Shown here in pieces: positions 21,746 through 34,652 of a stretch of DNA of 64,000 nt; within the stretch, counting starts at the first letter, position 1, and each line of letters opens with the position of its first letter. Origin of the DNA: Scilla litardierei (taxonomy: Eukaryota > Streptophyta > Magnoliopsida > Asparagales > Asparagaceae). Under the pieces are notes generated by a model. It was not told where the DNA came from and made no database searches. It saw only the letters and a list, made by a program, of their open reading frames with translations. The stretch lies in assembly GCA_030789695.1 (NCBI GenBank), contig CM061141.1, positions 167,655,079-167,719,078 of the forward strand, written 5' to 3'. The translations under genes and the position numbers were made by a program.

Positions 21746-23408
21746 CATTTTGGCAAACTATGCATACTTCCACTAAATAAAATATTACATCATAAGCATG
21801 TATACTAAACTTAACATAACATGGCACTTTACTAACATGTGGCTTAAACTACAATTCTACATCAAATCCCAACTTAAAATTAACAGGTGATGAAACTCTA
21901 TAACCGCAATCCTAAAACTACATCCTAACTAGGATGTTAGAATTCCTAACTCAAATATCTCCTTCTTAATTCCTTTGGCCATTCTTCTCCTTGAAAACCC
22001 TATCAATCCTTAAGCTTTCTTCTTCCATACTTTAATCTCCAATGTTGGATGTCAATAGAGGGATTGAATTAAGGAGATGGTGGTGGAGTGGGAGGTGCAA
22101 ATGGAGGAGAGGGAAGTCAGAAGAGGGGATGAGAACTTGAATTTTTTCTACTTCTTTTTCGTTTTCTTTTTCTCAATTTCTTCTCTTTTATTCATCCCAT
22201 CATCCTTGTCGTCCCTTAATTCCCTCTTAGCTTGCCAAATGGAGAGAGTTAGGTGAAAATCAAAGAGGTGATGCCACCTCTTAGGCTAGGTGTCTACATG
22301 AGGAAATTTTGGGATTTCTATTTTCTAATAAATAGAATTACTCCACTAAAATACCCTTACTCACCAAATACCAAGTATACCATCTAAATACTCATTCTTT
22401 TTATCCAAATGATGTTTAAAAAATTATTTTAAAAATAATTTGGTGATTAGAAAATTATGTAAAATTTATTAAAATACCCAAAAATTAATACGTACAAATA
22501 CATCTAGAAATATGTACATTTTACATGTGAATACCAACAACACTACGTATACTCTAACCACACAAAGCTATATGTATCGCATATACGTACATACACATCA
22601 CATACACAACAATCAAGCGTAGTATTCATACATCACACTTTCATACAAGTACTCCACATAGTTGTACAAACATATGTATACATGACATATACATGCAATA
22701 CAGCAACACACCAAAAACAAGCAATAATACATACAAGTCAGTATACACCACGATGAAGGAACCACAACACATACGTACATACACATGCCTACATTCACAT
22801 CACTTCATACATTCAAGTATACCACACTCATACAATAGCCATACATGCACCTACTACATTCATATCATAGACATATGTATACATGTGTACAAACACCAAC
22901 ACCAAGTCACATAAGTAACATACAAACATCAATATACTCTATCTACGTATACATACACACAAACATAGATACATACTTACACACAAACATCAATACATAC
23001 ATACACACAAACATCAATATACTCTATCTATGTATACATACAAACATCCTTACATATGCTTATATATTAAAACTACACATACTTCCATACAGAAAAAATC
23101 TATAGCATATACCTTCCATATGCAACATATAGCACACATATAGAACCAAATCATACCAATCCAAGAATACATACCAACTGCACCTATGTACACATCAGTG
23201 TACGCCGTAGAATGTCACACATAAGTGACAATTTATCCACCTGAAACCAGGTTCTTGCTTAGCCTTCTATAGGTAGGGCTATATACTAATATATCACAGT
23301 CTAAACTTTAAGGCCACTAACCACCTTAAGACATGACTATTCTCTATAGAGCATTACCCAAACTACCATACGCACGCCGTAGTGTAGTGACCTGCATGAG
23401 CCGCCAAA
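21746..23408. other. Non-coding spacer between LTR-like copies 1 and 2
   Basis: AT-rich DNA with no recognisable domain. It contains an inverted repeat AGAGGTG/CACCTCT near 22262 and, from about 22500 to 23110, imperfect ACATAC/CATACA simple sequence that creates Tyr/Thr/His-rich spurious frames. The same layout recurs at 25270-27096. Confidence 0.7.
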
Positions 23409-25269
23409 TGTAACGCCTCGCTCCCCAGGATACCCGAGAAGTACGAATCCGTCCCAATTATTTCTAGAGCAGCGAGTGTTAAAAAGAAAGAGAAGGAAGA
23501 GAGTCTACAAGAAGAATAATGCAGGTCACTGCGCATATGCTGGGAAGTATAATTAATGATTCAACACAGAAATTATGAGACAATCATATATAAGTCCAAC
23601 ATTCTTTACTATTAAAACAAAGGTACATCTTTATTTACATCATCTATTCCTCAAATACAAAAGTGAAAAACAGAAGAAATCCTAGAAAAATTTCTAAAAG
23701 ACATAAAGGTCCACACCAGTACAACTCAATCCCTAGACTACCCTGAGAACCTACTGAAAATGCTGCCCTCTAAGGATTCCATCTCTAACACGAACTGAAA
23801 GCTAACTCCTGAGTCAGGCCTGATCTGGGTGTACAGCTTTGAAATCTAGAAAAAGTAAATGGGACACGGCAACGCGTTACCCAGTAGGAAATCCAAACAT
23901 CTCTAGGTAGTGTCCAATTTTAGAACTGTTCTTCCTAACTAAGGTCTGGTCACTTAACTGTAAACAGGTCTACTATTTACGCATAAGAAACAAGTATTGT
24001 AAATAAGGTCTACTGAATTAACATGCACAGAAAGAAAAACAACATCACATGCAGATATTGAAATGTAAGAGCTATAAAATTAAATAAGCGTGAAGTAAAG
24101 GCAGACAATCATAGATATGCACATGATGCATATGAATGGTTATGAATACAAATGCAACACCTAAGGGATCCCATCTATGCCAGCGTGCCTATAATGTGAC
24201 TCATGGATTCTAGAGGTGGCTCCAATGGATTCAGAAGGTTGTCCCAGCATTTCTGTGGCACACTAGTCTATGTACCACGTAGGTCCATGTCGTCTATCAT
24301 ACCACACATAGATTCAAGAGGTGGTCCACATGGATTTAGTCGGTGGCCTCTGGCATTTCTGTGGCACACTAGTCCATGTGGTACTTTGGTATATGTGGTG
24401 TTAATTTCTGTAAAGCTACCATTCTTTTCATGACAAATTTCACATACAGTATTACATTTTATGTTTCCAATTAACATATAACTCCGTCATTCTTAATATG
24501 AAACACATCATGGTATGGAAGCATCTTGTCATAAAGTATGCTAATATGAGAATAAGGAGCATAATATGGTATTTGTGTGACAAATTACAAGCATAACATA
24601 ATATCCATAAGCATGAACTATTCTCATAACATAATTTACTACATGGATAACAACATTACTTCTATAAAGATGAATATCACCATTCTTAGCACCATAATTT
24701 TCACAAACTTTCGCATGATATTTATATGACAACTACAGAATTCTGTTTTAAATCTGGACTCTGATATATCAGTCTAAACAGCTATCTAAGGCCATAATCT
24801 GGTTTAGTGCTAACCATAAAAGTTGTAGATGCTTAAGTTCTATTTCCAAATTACCTAAGATTATGTCATTTGGGTGTCTGTAGAGAGAGTTATGAAATTT
24901 TTTCCACAATGTAGCCAAATCTGTCTAAAACTGATACCATGGTAAAGTCGTCTATTTACACCTTCCTATACTCAAAACTAGGTCTGTTTTCTTCTAGAGA
25001 GTTGTAGTTAACTTCATGAACTTTCCAAAACATCCTGAATAATCCCATTTGGAGGACTACACTAGCATATGAATTTTTGAATCTACAGGACAGAACTGAA
25101 AATTTTATACTATATCATTAACATAGCTATTATTGCATATTGACTGACTAACATGAAGCTACTAGTCTTACTACCATTGCCATCCTAATAATTTGATATG
25201 ATAATGATTTTTAAAGCTAAGAAAGGAAGCATAATGGTAACATGATCTACACTAACATGGGATGTTACA
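23409..25269 (-). mobile_element. LTR-like repeat, copy 2
   Basis: Plus-strand ends are TGTAACGCCTCGC at 23409 and GGGATGTTACA at 25269, giving TG...CA ends with imperfect terminal inverted repeats, about 1.86 kb. On the minus strand it ends GGCGTTACA, a style I associate with Tekay/Del-type gypsy LTRs. No standard PBS or PPT was found at either edge, so the identity as an LTR is provisional. Confidence 0.65.
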
Positions 25270-27096
25270 TTGTATAGTTTGGCAAACTATGCATACTGCC
25301 ACTAAATAAAACATTACATCATAAGCATTATATCAAACTTAACATAACATGGAACTTTACTAGCATGGGGCTTAAACTACAGTTCTACATCAAATTCCAA
25401 CTTAAAATTAACTAAGTGATGAAACTCTATAACCACAATCCTAAAACTGCATCATAACTAGGATGTTAGAACTCCTAACTCAAATATCTCCTTCTTAGTT
25501 TCTTTGGCCCTTCTTCTCCTTGAAGGCCCCATCAATCCACAAGATTTCTTCTTCATACCTTAAGCTCCATTGGTGGATGTCAATAAGGGGATTGAATTAA
25601 GGAGATGGAGGTGGATATGTTGGTGGATGGGAGGTGCAACGGGAGGAGAGGGAAGAGAGAAGAAGGGACGAGAACTTGAATTTTTTTCTCCTTCCTCTTT
25701 TTATTTTTCCCAATTTCTTCTCTTTTATTCATCCAGTCATCCTCTCATCCTTTAATTCCCTCTTAGCTTGCCAAATGGAGAGAATTAGGTGAAAATCAAA
25801 GAGGTGATGACACCTCTTAGGCTAGGTGTCTCCATTAGGAAATTTAGGGATTTCTATTTTCTAATAATAGACATACTCTACTAAAATACCCTTACTCACC
25901 AAATACCAAGTATACCATCTAAATACTAATCCATTTAATCCAAATGATGTTTAAAAAATTATTGAAAAATTATTTGGTCATTATGTAAAATTTATAAAAA
26001 ATACCTGAAAATTTCATTCGTACAAATACGTCTAGAAATACGTACATGATACCCGTATATACGAAAACAAGGTATTACATTCTACACGTCTTAAAAACAA
26101 AGTCCGTCCTTGGACTTTCTAAAGTTAAGGGTCTAACCAAAGGCTAAATGGATCTAAGGGTCATCCCACCCATGAAATACAACAACACTACATATACTCT
26201 AACCACACATAGCTGTATGTATCGCATATACATACATACACTACACATACACAACACTCAAGCAGATATATATACACCCTAGTATTCATACACCACATTT
26301 TCATACAAGTACTCCACATAGTTATTCAAACATATGTAAACATGACATATACACGCAAAACACTAACACATCACACACAAGCAATATTACTTACAAGTTT
26401 ATATACAACACGATGAAGGAACCACAATACAAACGCATACCTACATTCATATCACTTCATACATTCAATTATACCACACTCATACAATGGCCATACATGA
26501 ACCAACTACATTCATAACATAAACATATGTACACATATGTACAAGCACAAACACCAAGACACATAAGTAACATACATACATAGATACATACATATAAGTA
26601 TACATTCATACAGCTAGATATATGTATCACTCATATGTTTTTATATATATTGTCATAAAAAATGCACATAAAACAAGAGATATGCATAACGAACACACAT
26701 ATAGATACATCCACACATACCAATATACTCTATCTATGTATACATACAAACATCCTTACATATGCTTATATATTAAAACCACACATACTTCCATATATAA
26801 CCTTACATATGCAACATATTGCACACATATAGAACCAATAATACCAACCCATGAATACATACCAACTGCACCTATCCACACATCAGTGTATGCCATAGAA
26901 CATCACCATAGGTGACAATCTATCCACCTGGAACCAAGTTCTTGCTTAGCCTTCTATAGGTAGGGCTCTATACTAATAATTTCTCAGTCTAGTCTCTAAG
27001 GCCACTACCCACCTTAATACATGACTATTCTCTATGAAGCATTACCCACACTACCTTAAGCATGTCGTAGTGTGGTGACCTGCATGGGCTGCCAAA
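25270..27096. other. Non-coding spacer between LTR-like copies 2 and 3
   Basis: Diverged copy of the spacer at 21746-23408, with the AGAGGTG/CACCTCT inverted repeat near 25799 and ACATAC-rich simple sequence at 26180-26850. No gag or pol motif is seen on either strand. Confidence 0.7.
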
Positions 27097-29010
27097 TGTA
27101 ACGTCCCAATTCCCTTGATAGCCAGGAAGTACGAATCCGTCCCACATATTCCTAGAGCAGCGAGTGTTAAAAAGAAAGATAAGAAAGAGAGTCGACAAGA
27201 AGAATAATGTAGGTCACTACGTACATGCTGGAAAGTACAAGCAATTCTCCAACACAGAAAATAAGAGACAATCAAATACAAGTCTAACATTCCTTATTAT
27301 TAAAACAAAGGTACCTCTTTATTTACATCATCTCATCCTCAAATACAAAAGTGAAAAACAGAAGAAATCCTAGGAAAATTCCCAAAAGACATAATGGTCC
27401 ACACCAGTACAACTCACTCCCTAGACTAGCATGAGAACCAACTAAGAGGCTGCCCTCTGAGGATTCCATCTCTACTACGAACTGAAAGCTAACTCTTGAG
27501 TCAGGCCGGATCTGGTTGTATTGCTTCGAAACCTGGAAAAAGTAAATGTGACACGTCCACACGTGACCCAGTAGGAAATCCTAACATCGCTAGGTAGGGT
27601 CTAGTTTTAGAGCTGTTCTTCCTAACTTGGGTCTGGTCCCTTAACTGTAAACAGTCTACTATTTATGCATAAGGAACAAGTAAGGTAAATAAGGTCTATT
27701 GAATTAACATGCAAGGAAAGTAACAATATCACAAGCAGATATTGAAAAGTAAGAGCAACAGAATTAAATAAGCATGAAGTAAAGCCATACAATCACAGAT
27801 ATGCACAAGATGCATATCAATGGTTATGAATACAAATGCAACACCTAAGAGATCCCATCTATGCCATTGTGCCTACAATGTGACTCATGGATTCTAGAGG
27901 TGGCTCCCATGGATTCAGGAGGTGGCCCTGGCATTTTCGTGGCACACAAATCTATGTAGCACGTAGGTCCATGTCGTCTATCATACCATACATAGATTCA
28001 AGAGGTGGCCCTATGGATTCAGGAGGTGGCATCCGGCATTTCCATGGCACACTGGTCCATTTGGTACTTTGGTTTATGTGGTGTTAATTTCTGTTAAGCT
28101 ACCATTCTTTTCATTACAAATTTCACATACACTATAACATCTTATGTTTTCAATTAACATGTAACTCCATCATTCTTAATATTAAACACATCATGGTATG
28201 GAAGCATCTTGTCATAAAGTATGCTAATATGAGAATAAAGAGCATAACATGGCATTTGTGTGACATAGTACAAGCATAACATTACATCCATAAGCATGAA
28301 CTATTCTCATAACATAATTTACTACATGGATAAAAACATTACATCCATAAGCATGAACTATTCTCATAACATAATTTACTACATGGATAACAACATTACA
28401 TCCATAAGCATGACTATCACCATTCTTAACACTATAATTTTCACAAACTTTAGCATGATATTTATATGACAACTACAGAATTCTGTTTTGAATCTAAACT
28501 CTGATCTATCAGTCTTAAAGAGCTATCTAAGGCCATAATCTGGTTTAGTGCTGAATATAAAAATTGTATATGCTTAAGTTTTGTTTCCAAATTATCTAGG
28601 ATTGTGTCATTTGAGATCAATAGAGAGAGTTATGAAATTTTTCCTACAATGTAGCAGAATCTTCCTAAACTGACACCATGGTAAAGTCGTCTGCTTACGC
28701 ATTCTTACAGTCAAAACTAGGCTCTGCTTCTTTATAGAGATTTGTAATTAACTTCATGACATTTCCAAAACATCTTGATTCATCTCATTTGGAGGTCTAC
28801 ATTAGTAGATATTAATTTTGTGAATCTACAGGACAGAACTGAAATTTTACAGCATATCATTAACAAAGCTATTATTGCATATTGACTGACTAACTTGAAG
28901 CTCCTAGTCATACTACCATTGCCATCCTAATAATTTGATATGATAATGATTTTAAAGCTAAAAAATGAAGCATAATGGCAACATGGTCTACACTAATATG
29001 GGATGTTACA
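27097..29010 (-). mobile_element. LTR-like repeat, copy 3
   Basis: Plus-strand ends are TGTAACGTCCC at 27097 and GGGATGTTACA at 29010, about 1.91 kb. It has an extra unit of a 57-bp tandem repeat (starts at 28281, 28338 and 28395) compared with the other copies. No coding capacity is seen. Confidence 0.65.
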
Positions 29011-29268
29011 CGGTATATTTTGGCTAACTATGCATACTGCCACTAAATAAAACATTACATCATAAGCATTCATACCAAACTTAACATAACATGTCATTTT
29101 ATTAGCTTGGAGCGTAAACTACAATTCTACATCAAATTCCAACTTAAAATTAACTAGGTGATGAAACTCTATAACCACAATTCCTAAAACTACATCCTAA
29201 TTAGGATGTTAGAACTCCTACCTCAAATATCTCCTCCTTATTTTTTTTGGCCCTTTTTTGATGGGAAA
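29011..29268. other. Start of a third spacer, cut by Sirevirus-like LTR
   Basis: The sequence matches the beginning of the spacers after the other copies (for example CTATGCATACTGCCACTAAA near 29029) and stops at about 29268, where the next LTR begins. So the tandem arrangement once continued to the right. Confidence 0.7.
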
Positions 29269-30943
29269 TCGAATCCCACCCCTAAGTAGTTTTTGATGAT
29301 GAGCACGCCAAATGATGTTAGTGTACTAATGCCATTATCTAAAGTGTGCAGATTATGGGATAAATAATATTAGCTTTACACATGCTCCGAAGAAGCTCAA
29401 CCACACTCAGAAGATGAAGACAATTTGATAGCTCTACGTCAAGCACAAGTAAAGCTCAAAAATGAAGCACATGGAACACACTCAAGGTTAATCAAAGAGG
29501 AGCTCAAATTCAAAATGAAGCTATCTACATCAATATCTGATCGGCTTTAGAAGTCTTCATTAAGTCTAAGTGTGTGAGTTGGTATTTTAGGAATATGTTA
29601 AAGCCAAGTTTTATTACACACACACACAAAATGTTTTCGAAACAAAGTTGTTCCAACTCGTTTTTAAACTCGTTAAGTGCATAGCTATTTTATTTAACTT
29701 CGTAGTCAATCTCCAAACATGCATGAGTTGATTACTTATCTTTAGCTGAGTTTTAGTGAACAATATGCTCTGGGAGTTGACTACCAAAGGAGGGAATTGA
29801 CTACCAGCTGTGAGCAGAATTTTCAATGAAAACTCACTGGGAGTCGACTACCTCCCTTGGTAGTCGACTACCAGCTGCGTTTTTGACTTCCTAATTTAGC
29901 TCCCTTGATCCTCTCGTTTCCTTGATTGATGGGCTGAAGTCAAATGTTTTTTGAATTTCGAATTTATTCTGGAAACTTTATAAATAGAGCCTATTGAGAA
30001 CATTTCTAAATATCCAATTCTCCATTATCTTTTAAGCTAAAGCTATACTCTTGAAATTCTCAATCGCTCTCATCGTCGTAGCCAAATTTTGGTTCTAATT
30101 TCTGATCTCACTTTTTATCTGAAATTCTTTGAGATCTATTTTATTTTTTGGCTATTGAAAATCATTTTTCAAAATCCTTACTTTTGATTTAACATTATTT
30201 AAAGGATTTTTGAAAACAAAAGCATCTAGATCACAATGAATTAAATTATATTCTTTGTGTGATCTAAGATCTTATAAAATTCTTTTAAGCCACATAAGCA
30301 CATTTGCAATATTATCTTGGCTATAGAATATTGTTGGATTTGTTGGATGTAAACTAATCTCCACCAAATATTGTGGTGAATTGGACCTTGTTTTTATTTG
30401 GATTCCCTTTGTGATAAGGGTTATGAAAATCCTAGTCAAGGCTAGGGGTTGAAAATCCTGGTAGGTATACTAGGTCGTTGGAAATCCAAACGAGTGAAGT
30501 TAGGTAATTTTATTGCTAAAGCAATAATGGATTGAATCTCGTACTGGATTGGTCGGAGACTGGACGTACCCATGTTGCGTAGAACCAGGATAAAAATCTC
30601 TTGTCTCTGCGTGCTTTCTGCGTTTGTTTATTTATTTGTGCATGAAATTTATTTGTTGTTAATATATCATCTTTGTAAGTCTTTATTAATATAATGCAAA
30701 GTTCATATTTTTATTTCCGTTGTATAAATATCTCTTTGATTGTAATCATTGCAATTAATCTCTTAATTTGTTTAAGATTATCTTGTTGATTAAGAACCAA
30801 GCATATATCACTCTATTTGGTTTCTTAGGCAACATTGGAAGTGAATTATTGTGTTATACTTATTAAATGAAAAAGTTTTATAATTTATACAACACTATTC
30901 AACCCCACTTCTAGTGTTGTTTGCCAACCACAGGATCCAACAC
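29269..30943 (+). mobile_element. 5' LTR of plus-strand Sirevirus-like element
   Basis: The right edge GGATCCAACA at 30943 is firm because the PBS follows. The left edge is set at TGATGGGAAATCG (29269), but the start does not mirror the CCAACA end, so some bases may be lost. GTCGAC-centred palindromes lie at 29777-29872 (perfect GGTAGTCGACTACC at 29859-29872), a TATA box at 29977-29987 and small hairpins at 30362-30498. Confidence 0.8.
29977..29987 (+). promoter_or_regulatory. LTR TATA box
   Basis: TTTATAAATAG lies about 105 bp after the palindromes and upstream of the hairpins. Confidence 0.6.
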
Positions 30944-30945
30944 TT

Positions 30946-30957
30946 GGTATCAGAGCA
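30946..30957 (+). other. Primer-binding site (initiator Met tRNA)
   Basis: TGGTATCAGAGC, the standard plant PBS, two bases after the LTR end and 13 bases before the gag start codon. Confidence 0.93.
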
Positions 30958-30970
30958 GGTCTAAAAGACG

Positions 30971-32354
30971 ATGGCATCAACATCTTTTCACTCCGTAGGA
31001 CTCAACACCATGCGACCACCATTGTTCAATGGAACAAACTATGCAAGCTGGAAGATACGCATAAAGACTCATCTAGAGTCGCTGGATATTGAGACATGGA
31101 TCATCACCAAGGATCCATACAAAGCGCCTACTGAAGTTGATGCCGGAAAATGGTCCGCTGCTGAAAAGAAGAAAGCCAATCTCAACGCCAAAGCCATGAA
31201 AACACTATTCAATGCTGTAACAGGCAATGAGTTCAATCGTGTCTACCAATGTGAGACTGCACATCATATCTGGCATACTCTTCAGGTAAGTCACGAAGGA
31301 AGCGAGATGGTAATAGAATCTCGAATTAACGTTTTACATTCTAAATTTGAATCTTTTAAGATGGAAGAAGGAGAGAGTATTACCGAGGTGAATACGTGTT
31401 TTACTAACATAACAATTGAGCTTGCAGGTCTAGACAAGAAGTTATCTGAGTATGATCAGGTAGTGAAGTTATTGAGATCGCTCAGACCCGAATGGAAAGG
31501 GAAGACGACGGCCATTCGAGAAGCTCATAACGTAAGAGACCTCACTGTTGAAGAATTGATGGAATTTCTCATGGCATATGAGATTGAGATTTAGGAAGAC
31601 AAGAAGATAGAGGAGAAACCAAAGAAAAAGAACCTAGCATTCAACATCAACGATGAAGACTCCGACTTTACCAGCAAAGAAGATCATAGTGCCTTCATCT
31701 CAAAGAACTTCTTCATGACAAGTATGGTAGAAGATCTTTTTGTTCTACTACTAACATTATTTGCTTTGGTTGCAACAAACCAGGAGAAGTAAAAAGAGAC
31801 TGTCCGTTGGAGAAGAATAACAGAGGCGCCAAAGACCGTGAAAAAAGCAGAGAGAACAAAGAAAGAATGAATGATAGAAGAAACAAGACTTGAAGACCAA
31901 GGAAGGCAGCATATGCAGCCTTCGATCAAAGTGATGATTCTACATCCGACGAATCGTCATCAGATGACAAAGAAGAGAGAAGAGAAACTGCTCATATGTG
32001 TTTCCTAGCTTCCACGTCATCACAAGTAAGTTCATTGCATGATTCATCATTTAGTGAAGATGATTCTCATTAAATGATGATGAAGACGTGGATTATAGAG
32101 GAGCATATAAGGAGCTTTGCTCAATGCATGAAATGCTCATTAAAGAACACAAAAAAACTTTGAGATTAGTTAAGAAGAATGCAAAGGATAAAGAGGAACT
32201 TCTTAATGAAAATATTGCATTAAAAGAAAAGAATGACCTGTTAGAAAAAGACATGCATTCCATGAAAGAGAAAATTGAGGGTTTGGATAATCTTCTCATG
32301 TCTATTAAAGACAAATATGATTCTACGATGAAGATTGTCGAAAACTTTCAATAA
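30971..32354 (+). pseudogene. Sirevirus-like gag, broken
   Basis: From ATG 30971 the frame codes MASTSFHSVGL, then PPLFNGTNYASWK and a UBN2-type capsid region, open for 207 residues until a TAG at 31592 in a position that looks like a Glu codon. After frameshifts the zinc knuckle reads CFGCNKPGEVKRDC near 31770-31800, in which the zinc-binding His is Glu. An acidic Ser/Asp-rich part and a coiled-coil segment (32088-32354, rich in Lys, Glu and Leu) follow, as is usual for long Sirevirus gag proteins. Not functional. Confidence 0.88.
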
Positions 32355-33035
32355 AGAGAAAGGAAAGTTAGATAGTTTAACATTAGTCAAAAAGCATCAT
32401 CTAGCAAAACCGGACTTGTTTATGATTCTAATCATGTCAAGAAAAGGATTAAGCATACTAGGATGCATCATGCTAACCTAAATTTTTTGAGCATATGGGT
32501 TCCCAAGAATTTGACGGATCAAAAGCGACAAAGGTATCAATCGATTTTGTTCAAAATGTTCATTTAAATAAAAATTATAAGTATTTCTCTATTGAAGGAA
32601 CTACACCATAATGGGTTTAGTTTCCTAAAGGATAACCCCTTTGGACCCAATGCATAAAGAGTACCACAAACGATCATATTTTTCAGGTACTCTAAACCAA
32701 GGAAGAGGAACACAAATCATATCAACGCTTTGCGAGAAGAATAAAATCGCTTCGCAAAAAACTTATTCAAATGAATAATTAAATATTTGTTTAAATTTTT
32801 TTGCTTTATATGAATGCTTATATATATTGCTTGTGAAGAATTTTGGCCAAACACTCAAACCAACGTGTCAAAAATCCATAAGGATTAGAAAACTACTCAA
32901 CCCAGGAGGGAGTCGACAACCATCTCATGGAGTCGACTACCAGAGTTTTGAGTCGAAATCTATGGTTGATTCCTTTATTTTTTTACTAACTCATATTGGG
33001 TTTTGTTGAGCCTATTGGGTGCATAACCAAAGAAT
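32355..33035 (+). mobile_element. Remnant interior of Sirevirus-like element
   Basis: A broken frame near 32490 reads IWVPKNLTD, matching the gag C-terminal part of the minus element at 48203 (IWVPKSLMT). No integrase, RT or RNase H is seen. Two GTCGA-type palindromes appear at about 32911-32945. The element is cut off at 33035 by the next LTR, so its pol and 3' LTR are missing. Confidence 0.6.
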
Positions 33036-33988
33036 TGTTGGATCTGGATTTAAGCCTAGAGAGGGGGTGAATAGGCTAATAAAAATTCTCGTGCAACCCA
33101 CGAGAAATCACGCACAGTTATAGCCGATTCAGAGTAAACACAAAGCAATCATAGATGCACACCAGATTTACCCCGGTTCGGTCGTCACCACGACCTACAT
33201 CCAGCCCCCAAAGTAGATACTAGATTAATAATATAACAGGTACAACCTTAATAGCTAGAGAACACACGTCTCTACACTCACCAGGCTCTCAGTACCCCAC
33301 TCAACGTGTTCAACAAAATTAATCCTAGTATAAGCTTTCTATTGGCTAGTCCCAACTAGCCAAGTCCCTCTTGTCTAGCACCCACTAGACAAGACCCCAA
33401 ACATGCATCAATGGTAAAGTTTCCCCTATAGAGGTCTATACAACTACACAAATAATAATAAAGAGTTTAGAGAATCTCAGTTTGTGTAGTGGCAGTCGTC
33501 TCTGTCAATCAGCTCAGGTTAGATCGTATCTAACATGATGTCGTCACCAACGTCATGTCCTCGCCTCTGGAACTTGCAGCCTTAATGTCTTAGGCTCTCA
33601 AAAGTTGCAGCCCAGGTGCTCCTTCCCTTGTATGTTGTGCAATGATGTATGGTGACTCTCTTGGATGGTTGCGCAAGTGTTGAAGACTCTCCCTCTGATT
33701 GTGCCCTTGGCAATGGATGGGTACTCGATCAATGAACCCCCTATTGCCCTTATCAGCTTGCGACCAAGGTGTAGGTGCTTGCAAAACTTGCGGCCTATGG
33801 AGATCTTGGTCTTGATACAATGAAAGAACTTTTGGCAATGGAGATAGGAGCTTCGTTGTGCAAGGAGGAGGGAGAAGTTGCGCAAAGGAGAGGGTGAAGC
33901 AAAGGAGCTCTTGGATTTTTCTTGCGCAAGGAGAGGAGATATATATATTGGCAATGGTGCTCTTGGCAATGGGGATGGTGGAGCTTTG
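33036..33988 (-). mobile_element. Sirevirus-like LTR (minus strand), distal half
   Basis: On the minus strand this is the end of the LTR, finishing CCAGATCCAACA at 33036. No PBS follows on the left, so it is the 3' LTR of an element whose interior lies to the right. Hairpins with 8- and 9-bp perfect stems lie at 33342-33363 and 33370-33393. The LTR is split by the Athila-like insertion; its other half is 45769-46504. Confidence 0.85.
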
Positions 33989-34282
33989 TGATCACTCCAT
34001 ATTTTACACCTTTTTTCTGCATGTTTGCATGCCATTTTGATCGCTCGAATCGCGTTTTTACGATTTTTTGGCAATATTGCGATGCTTTTCACGATTTCTT
34101 GTTTTTGTCAAATTTCAGGAGATTTCGAGCGATTTGGAGTGATTCTGAGATGCACCCACTCCGGACTGTCACCCGTGACTCTTTTGAGGGGAATTTTGCT
34201 ATTGGAGAGGAGTGGAAGAAGAAACAACGTCGCAGGAGCGACGAGGGAGTAAAAATACGAAGATTGGGCATTTTTAGCATGT

Positions 34283-34652
34283 CACTCGACCGAGTGAAGG
34301 AGTCACTCGACCGACCATCGAAAGCCCGCTCGGCCGACCAGATCGGACACGCAACAGACTGAGTATCAGCGGGCACTCGGCCGACCGTCGCCCGTCCACT
34401 CGGCCGAACCACGGAGACACCACTTGCCTGAGTGGCATCAAGACGACGACAACGAAAAGTCCAGACTTAATGTAATCTGTCAGTCAACTCCTGAGTTCCG
34501 ACTCGGTCGAGTGAAGAAGTCCCCTCGGCCGAAGCAAAGAAAGTCACTCGGCCGAGTGACTCCCGAGGAGCCGACCCCCAAAAGTCCGAAGTTTCTGAAA
34601 TTTGTCAGGGTTTGTCACTTGGCCGAATGACATTTGTCACTCGGCCGAGTGA
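34283..34652. repeat. CACTCGGCCGAGTG palindrome cluster, 5' LTR
   Basis: About ten copies of a 12-14 bp palindrome, perfect CACTCGGCCGAGTG near 34546 and 34638, others with one or two changes such as CACTCGACCGAGTG at 34283. They lie in U3. The 3' LTR has the same set (44249-44617), in which several 5'-LTR changes read as C-to-T or G-to-A differences. Confidence 0.9.

Noticed and set aside
22500..23110. His/Thr/Tyr-rich open frames
   Set aside because: They come from imperfect ACATAC simple sequence, repeated at 26180-26850.
23409..29010. Autonomous gypsy element with gag-pol between the LTR-like copies
   Set aside because: I looked for RT (FMDD/YVDD), protease (DLG/DSG) and integrase motifs in the spacers on both strands and saw none.
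33922..34412. Open frames of 107-146 residues on both strands
   Set aside because: They lie in the LTR of the Athila-like element, recur in the 3' LTR (43990-44378) and overlap the palindrome cluster; no domain is visible.
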